Positions 53,501-61,000 of a stretch of DNA of 64,000 nucleotides are shown in pieces. This stretch comes from Lethocerus indicus. Lineage: Eukaryota; Arthropoda; Insecta; Hemiptera; Belostomatidae. Each line of letters starts with the position of its first letter. Within the stretch, counting starts at the first letter, position 1. The stretch lies in the NCBI GenBank assembly GCA_019843655.1, contig JACDQD010000006.1, positions 7,742,034 through 7,806,033 of the forward strand, read 5' to 3'. Position numbers and translations under genes: made by a program. The notes beneath the pieces are model-generated. The model was not told the origin of the DNA. It did no database searches and worked only from the letters and a program-made list of their open reading frames with translations.

Positions 53501-56500
53501 CTTTTGAAATTCCAAGATATTTTCAGAAGTTAGTCTCCTTCAGATACAATGTAAGCAAGTTAAGTGGGCTGGCCAGAAAATATAGGAAATTCACTGAATG
53601 TAAAAGGAGTAACCCTTGGCAAATGTGATCAATGAATAAGTTTATTATAATAATAGTAGAAATAATACAGGGAATCCCAATTATAAGGAATAAGTAAATA
53701 TTGTATTTAAGAATTAAAGGTTATAGACCAAAACATATATTTATAATAAAATAACCATAAATCAATAGCCCCTGGTAATAACAGCTTAAATTGTATTCTC
53801 AAATTATAGGTAAAGAAGGTAGGTTTCAAATTATGTAGGTATGTTTTCCGGAGAGGATTGAGTTTATTAGTCAATGAAAGCATGCCTACCATTTTTCTAA
53901 ATAATGGTGGTAAACCTGGTAAACTTTGGATGATGTTTAAATTTCCATGGAATTCTGGATACTGGATATAAAACAAGTAAGTTTATTTTCATGGATATAC
54001 AACAATATTGAGCTTTTAAGCAAAATAATACCTAGCTCTTAGATACCGCTATAGCTAACAGTAATTGCATTTCCTAGCAACCAGTATAGCATGAAAAAGG
54101 AGTAATAATTTATCTTTTAAGAGATATTAAATCATTTCACTTAGCATTCAGAGGTGAGAAACTAAGCTAAGGGGGTATGTATTATGATAAATTAAAAAAA
54201 AATTATAATCATATTACTAATAAAAGCCAGAAAACAATAAATACTTAATACAGAAAATTTCTGAATATTACCAGCTACACGTAATTCAGCAGTGTGTTTT
54301 GCAATGCCAGCAGAATTTTTAACAACACATGTGAAATTTCCACTGTTAAATGAATTAGCTGCAGCAATTTGCAACATACTTGCTGTGCCACCTACTTTGA
54401 CAGTGGAAACACCTAATCTCAACATATCTCCTTTCCCAGGATAAATCCAAGAAATCTCTAATGGTGGATCACCTTCAGAAGCAATACATGCTACCTGCAC
54501 TGCCTGACCAGCAAATATCTGGGATTCTCCAAAAGTAAATGGTATAATCTTCGGAGTAACTTTTAAGAACACAAATGACAAAGATTATTACAAAATAACA
54601 CATACATATTTACAGAGTTGGACGTTAAATAATAAAGATGCATTATTTAACTGTGGGTTAAAGCAAATAGATGAAGGAAGAAAATATTGAGCTCTAAGAA
54701 AATATTTGTTACATCCAAATTCAAGTATTTACAGGCAACAACAGTGGTTAATGTGGGCAATGTAGCATATCGACTAACTAAATATAATTTCAAAATGGAC
54801 ACCCCTCTTAATGATAAAATACCGTTAATTTCAAGTACTGCAGAATAATTTGTTTCTCCTGCACGATTTTTCACAGTGCAAGTATATCTTCCAGAATGAT
54901 GGGAGCTAGCAGAATCAATTAAAAGCATACTGCCTTTGTTGCCAGCTCTTATAGTTGTTATATCAGACCACAAAGAAATGTCATTTCCACCAAAAGTCCA
55001 TTTAATACTAATAGGAAGATCTCCTTGCATTATTAAGCACGTTACTTGTGCTGATTGGCCAGCATATATAGGAGATTCACCAAAATCAAATGGTATGATG
55101 TGTGGCACAACTAAAAAAGGAATGAGCAATATGATAAGGAGAAAAGTGGAAAAATAAATATTGTTAGTAATCAGTAGTTATGTAATAGTGACTACTAACA
55201 TTAGTGACAAAAAAAATCATTAATGAAAATTGTAAATAAAACGGATACTGAAGAAATATACAGCAGTAAAAATGAATAATCACCTCATTCTTCATGAACA
55301 TATGAAGTTTCTCTTGTTCAGATGGAAATAATGAAACTACACCAGCAAAATAAAATTAAAAGCAAAAAAGGAATATAGAAAACATTTCATAAATGTGTAT
55401 TCGATAACTTTGTTATTACCATGAATCTCTAAATTCGTGTAATACGAAGAAACACCAGCCAAATTTTTTGCCATACATGAATAATTTCCAGCATGTTTTG
55501 AATCAATATTATCTATGGAAAGTAAAGCTGTTTTGATTCCTATTTTTGTAGTTAATATTCCTAAATATTCAAGGGAATCCATACCATTGAATGACCAGAT
55601 AATATCTAAAGGCTGATCACCTTCAATAACAAAACATGAGACTTGAACGGACTGCCCAGCGTATATTTGTGAGTCACCAAAAGTAAAGGGCATAATCCGG
55701 GGCTTAACTGGTGGAGAAAAAAATATCATAATTATTAGTAAAAAATACACATCCTTAAATACACAATTTATTCTTAGGAAGAATAAGGCATTGAAACCAT
55801 AAACAAATGCTGATTAATGTTTGACCATATTAAGCAGGCAGAAAATATAACAAATATTCTTAATGAGTAATTAACAAGAACCATATCAATTAATGAAAAG
55901 GAATCCTCCTCTACTACCGAGCACAATTATTCATCCTAAATGCAATCTTTATGTTGTTCCTACTGATCAAGAACTTGTTTACTAACACCTTTAGAGCAGA
56001 GAGAATCGTTGAATGTTGAAGAAGGTAAAATACAAACACAAAAATTCATAACCTCAGCGACAAAACTAGTGAAGATCAGATCAAGAATAAAACACCACTA
56101 CCAGATCCTATGTTGTTGAAGGCCTTCAAAAATATAGTATTTTGTCCACACTAATTCTTAACCTTTGAATAAAGTTAAGAAGTTTGTAAGTTTTAAATAC
56201 TTAGAAACCTACAGATATGTTTTAGTAAGGAAGGAAGAAAACATGGGAAATCTAAAATAGAGAAAATGATATTAATTAAAATTAAATAATTATAACAAAA
56301 ACCTCTGAATATAACAAAAACCTCTGAATATTGTTTTATTCAACTAACCATTAACAAGCAAAGGGGCAGTATAACTAGCTGTACCAGCCTTATTTTGAAC
56401 AGAACATGAATAATTTCCAACATTATTTGGTGAAAGGACCTCAATGTTAAGAACACTAAATCTTCATCATCAGGAACAATATGAACATCATTGAATAGCC

Positions 56501-57960
56501 AAGTTATATTCAATGGGATATCACCTTCAGAAACTGAACAATGTACTGTTGTAGAAGTTCCAACTTGTAAAGGCACGGAACCAAATGAAAATGGCATCAC
56601 TTTAGGTGGGACTGTGAATTAAAAAAATAAAGTATACCTCTGAAACTGCAAACACTACTATGCATGAAACCTAAAATGTACATTCCATTTATAACACAAC
56701 ATAGTTTTACAGTTATGGATGAATCCAAATCCATTTCAAACTGAATTATATCACACCATTTACATATAGTTGAGCAGTATATGAATTAACACCAGCATCA
56801 TTTTTGGCTCTGCATGTATAATTTCCAGCATGACTTTCAGTTATTGATTCTATGCTCAAAGCACTGGTACGCCGATTAATGTTGAATGTATTGATCCCAT
56901 TAAGTGAGGCAACACTCAAATTGTTAAATAACCAAGTGATATTAATTGGCATATCTCCAGCTGTTACCATACATTGCATTGATACTGACTGACTTCCTTC
57001 AAGTGGCTCATCACCAAAAGTAAAGGGCAATACCTTAGGAGGAACTAAAAATATTCATTTGTTAACACCATGACATAAACAGTCTCAAAATTAATTATAG
57101 CCTGAAAAAGTGGCAAAAGTAAACTTTATTGATAATATTATAATGAGTGGTAAATAATAGAAAATGTGACAAAGTTATGAAATTCCCTCTGTTATGTTAT
57201 GCTTTGTGTAATAAAAGGAAATTGGGGAATAAACATTTAAGGGAATAAAGGTAATTTTTAAAATTCTAAATAACTAAACTGACATCTATATGCACAGTGC
57301 ATTACACCAAAATCAAGAGATTCCCAATAGAATCACAAACCATTGACAAAAAGCTCAGCTGAATAGGAAGCTATTCCTGCTTTGTTTTCTCCATAACAGG
57401 TATAGTTTCCAACATGTCTCCATGAAACTGAGTCAATATTCAAAGAAATTGCACGATGTCCAATAGAAGCTGTTGCTATATTATCATTTGAAATAACTGG
57501 TTGCCCTTCAAAGAACCACTTCATCTTTATTGGAAGATCACCGGCAGAAACAGAGCATTGCACACTAACTGTCTGTCCTTCTTCATAAGGTTCATCTCCA
57601 AATGTGAAAGGTTTCATTTTTGGTGGAACTACACTCATAAAAAAGGACTGTGTAAAAACATTTTATCCTCAAGGTATTCAAGGTATGGTGATAAGCCGAT
57701 ATGATACATAAGAGAAAATGAAAGCATTAAGAATTATATGAAACTGAAGATGTAATTATTCTGCACTTCATCATGTACTGGTTCTTAAAAATAGTAATTT
57801 CCCTAATGCAAACAGGACTATGAAGTTTAACTGAAAGACAGTTATCCTTAATGGCACAACAAGTGTTGAAGTAACTAGTTACTTTTGTCTTCCTTCGACT
57901 TGTGGAAGTTCCTTTAGCTAATCTTCCAATAGGAACTGTTCAGTTATGTAAACACACACA

Positions 57961-58015
<55 letters not shown>

Positions 58016-61000
58016 GTTTATAAGATCTGACATAATTAGAAAGGTATTTTGGGTAAATGTAACTATGAAAACAACAATTACATACTACTTCCAGTAAAGG
58101 TTCAATGTTTGGATAATAAAATAAATATGAAAAATAATATAGCCACTAACATTAACAGTAACATTTTTCACAAAAAGGTGTAAATTAACATTATGCTTTA
58201 AAAACCAAAGTATCATTCAAGAAAACAGCCAGTTCTACATAATCAAATTACCATTGACAACTAAAACTGAGGAGTATGTATCCATTCCTGCTTTATTTTT
58301 TGCAATGCAGGAATAATTTCCAGCATGCAGTGCACCAACAGAACTGATAGAAAGGACAGTTGAACGCTCTCCTAACTGAATAACAGTAATATTTAAACTC
58401 TGAGGAATTGCTTGACCATTGTACAACCATCTTAATTCTACAGGAGAATCACCATCAGTAAGACCACAAGGTACTGTAACTAACTGCCCACTGTTCAAAG
58501 CTCTCTCACCAAAAGTAAAAGGCTGAAGTTGAGGACTAACTGAAAAGTTTGATATATTACTAATGTTTTTATATATAAATCTACAGGGTTGAACAATTAT
58601 TTATAGCATAGTTTTAAAATTTAAAAACAGAAAATTAAAATAAATTGACATATTGAATATCTAATTTAGATATGATATCTAAATATACTGAAATTAAATG
58701 AATATATGACGTGAAACATGCTACAATACTAATCACTCACTACTATAAAATTCCTACAAAACAATTTATAGTAATGTACCTCATTGAAAAAGACAAAAAC
58801 TAACATGCTGCACATATTTAACACTGATGTTTTCACAAGGGCAACAAAAGCGAGAGAAAAGATTTTCCTGTAACGTTATAAACCCTAAAGACACTCATTG
58901 CTTCTAACCAGAAACAAATAATGTTGCAGAATATTCCATTTGACCAGCAGAATTTTCAGCAGTACAAGTATAATTTCCTGAGTGTGCAGCCATAACAGGA
59001 GATATCGTCAGCAAACTTGTCCTGTCACCAATGCGGGATGTTGACATACCCATATGAGAAGACAGTTCCTCACCATGAAAATTCCAAGTAATTTTTAAGG
59101 GTGTATCTCCCTTTGAAACAAAGCAATAGAGCTGAACTATTTCTCCGGCATAAGTGTTTTCCTCGAAGACAAATGGGTTGATGTATGGGCGCACTGTATT
59201 AAGATGAAAATCTCACAGCCTATGTTCACCAATAAGAAAACATCACTAACACTACCTCAATTCTAATTTTTTTTTCTGTGAATGTCTATTCCTACATATT
59301 TTGTGATAAAAAGAACATGATTGTAATGATTATATTATCAGTTTGAATTTAAAATTTTGTTTGCTGAAAGAATCACTAATCTTATTACACTTTTGGATCA
59401 ATAGAGCAATTAATTAATCAATTGAAGGATAAAACAATCAACTATTTGAAAAAATGCACTGAAATATCAAAATCAGTCAAATGGATTAAATATTAGTCAA
59501 CCAAGATTAATATAAACTTTCTCTTTAAAAATTCCTTATAAAATATAATACTAAATAAGAACAAACAAGAACTTCAGAAAGCATTTTAAAGAATTCATAG
59601 TTTCAGTTTAGCACATCTTAATTGACAAAAAAACTAAAAAAAGAGACTATTTTTTATATAATAAATATGGCTCACTATACAAAACTACTAACACACAATT
59701 ATGAAACAGAATTAACAATTTAATTCTTGAAAACAGTATACATTTCTGAAGATTGAAAAAAAAAATAAAATTCCAATTATTCAGTATCAGGGAATAAGTT
59801 TCAAAGTAGTATGTTCGTGACATAAAAGCAATGGAAATCAAATTCACCACAATTGATCATCACTACACAGAAGTTAAATTCAGTTTCCAAAGGCTAGGAT
59901 GATGGTCTTCGGTAACAAACAATCAATAAAAATTAATACTTTTGTTTGTTGAATATTCTTATTTATACAAGAGTACCAATTACATTATTCATGCTAATTA
60001 ACTACTGAACTCTAACCAGAAACTGATAATGTCACAGTGTATTCAGTGAAGCCAGCAAGATTTTCAGCAGAACAAGTATAATTTCCTGAATGAGCGGCCA
60101 TAACAGAAGTAATCGTCAGAAGACTTGTTCTTTCACTTATGCGTGAAGTAGACATCCCCATATGGGATGACAGCTCCTCACCATGAAAATGCCACATTAT
60201 TTTTAAAGGAGGGTCTCCTTTAGCAACAAAGCAAGTCAACTGCACAGTTTCACCAGCAAAGATGTTGTCCTCAAATGAAAAGGGCACAATGTACGGCCTC
60301 ACTGTATTAGAAATGGAAAATTGACTTATACTGGACTTAGACTTATCCGACTACAAAACAGTTTGTGGTTCTACACCTACTGAATAAACACTATTTACAG
60401 AATAAGAATAAGACTCAAAATGAAGTAAAAAACAGCAAGTGAAACTGGAATTTTACATATAAAATGAACTTTTAAAATTTGATAAAATGCAAGTATTTCG
60501 TATTATACTCACAATAAAATACATGTGGTACAAAACTGTTTAGGAAATGAAAAAATTAAATAACTATATATCAGTATTTGATTCAAAAGTATTAATCCAT
60601 ATAAATATAGATAACTTTACTATTAATTGAATATCTAATTCTCTGACTTATAGTTTCTCAATGAAAGTACCTACCCATAAACATTGAGCAATATTTCAAA
60701 TGCCATATAATTAACTATTGTAATAAAAATGCTTTGAGACAGCATCGCTTAATGGAAAAGGAGAAAGGGACTATTAGACAAATGGGTGAATAAAATAAAA
60801 TTTACCAATACTGAAAAAGTCCTTACTATTTAAACTCCATTAGCAGTTAACACCATTTAGTCGATATTACCATTAACATGAATTGAAGTTGTATAACTTG
60901 CAGAGCCAGCTCTATTACTTGCTGTACATGTATAATTTCCAGTATGAGCAGCCATTGCTGAAGTAATTGTCAAAATGCTCGACCTATCACCAAGTTTTGT

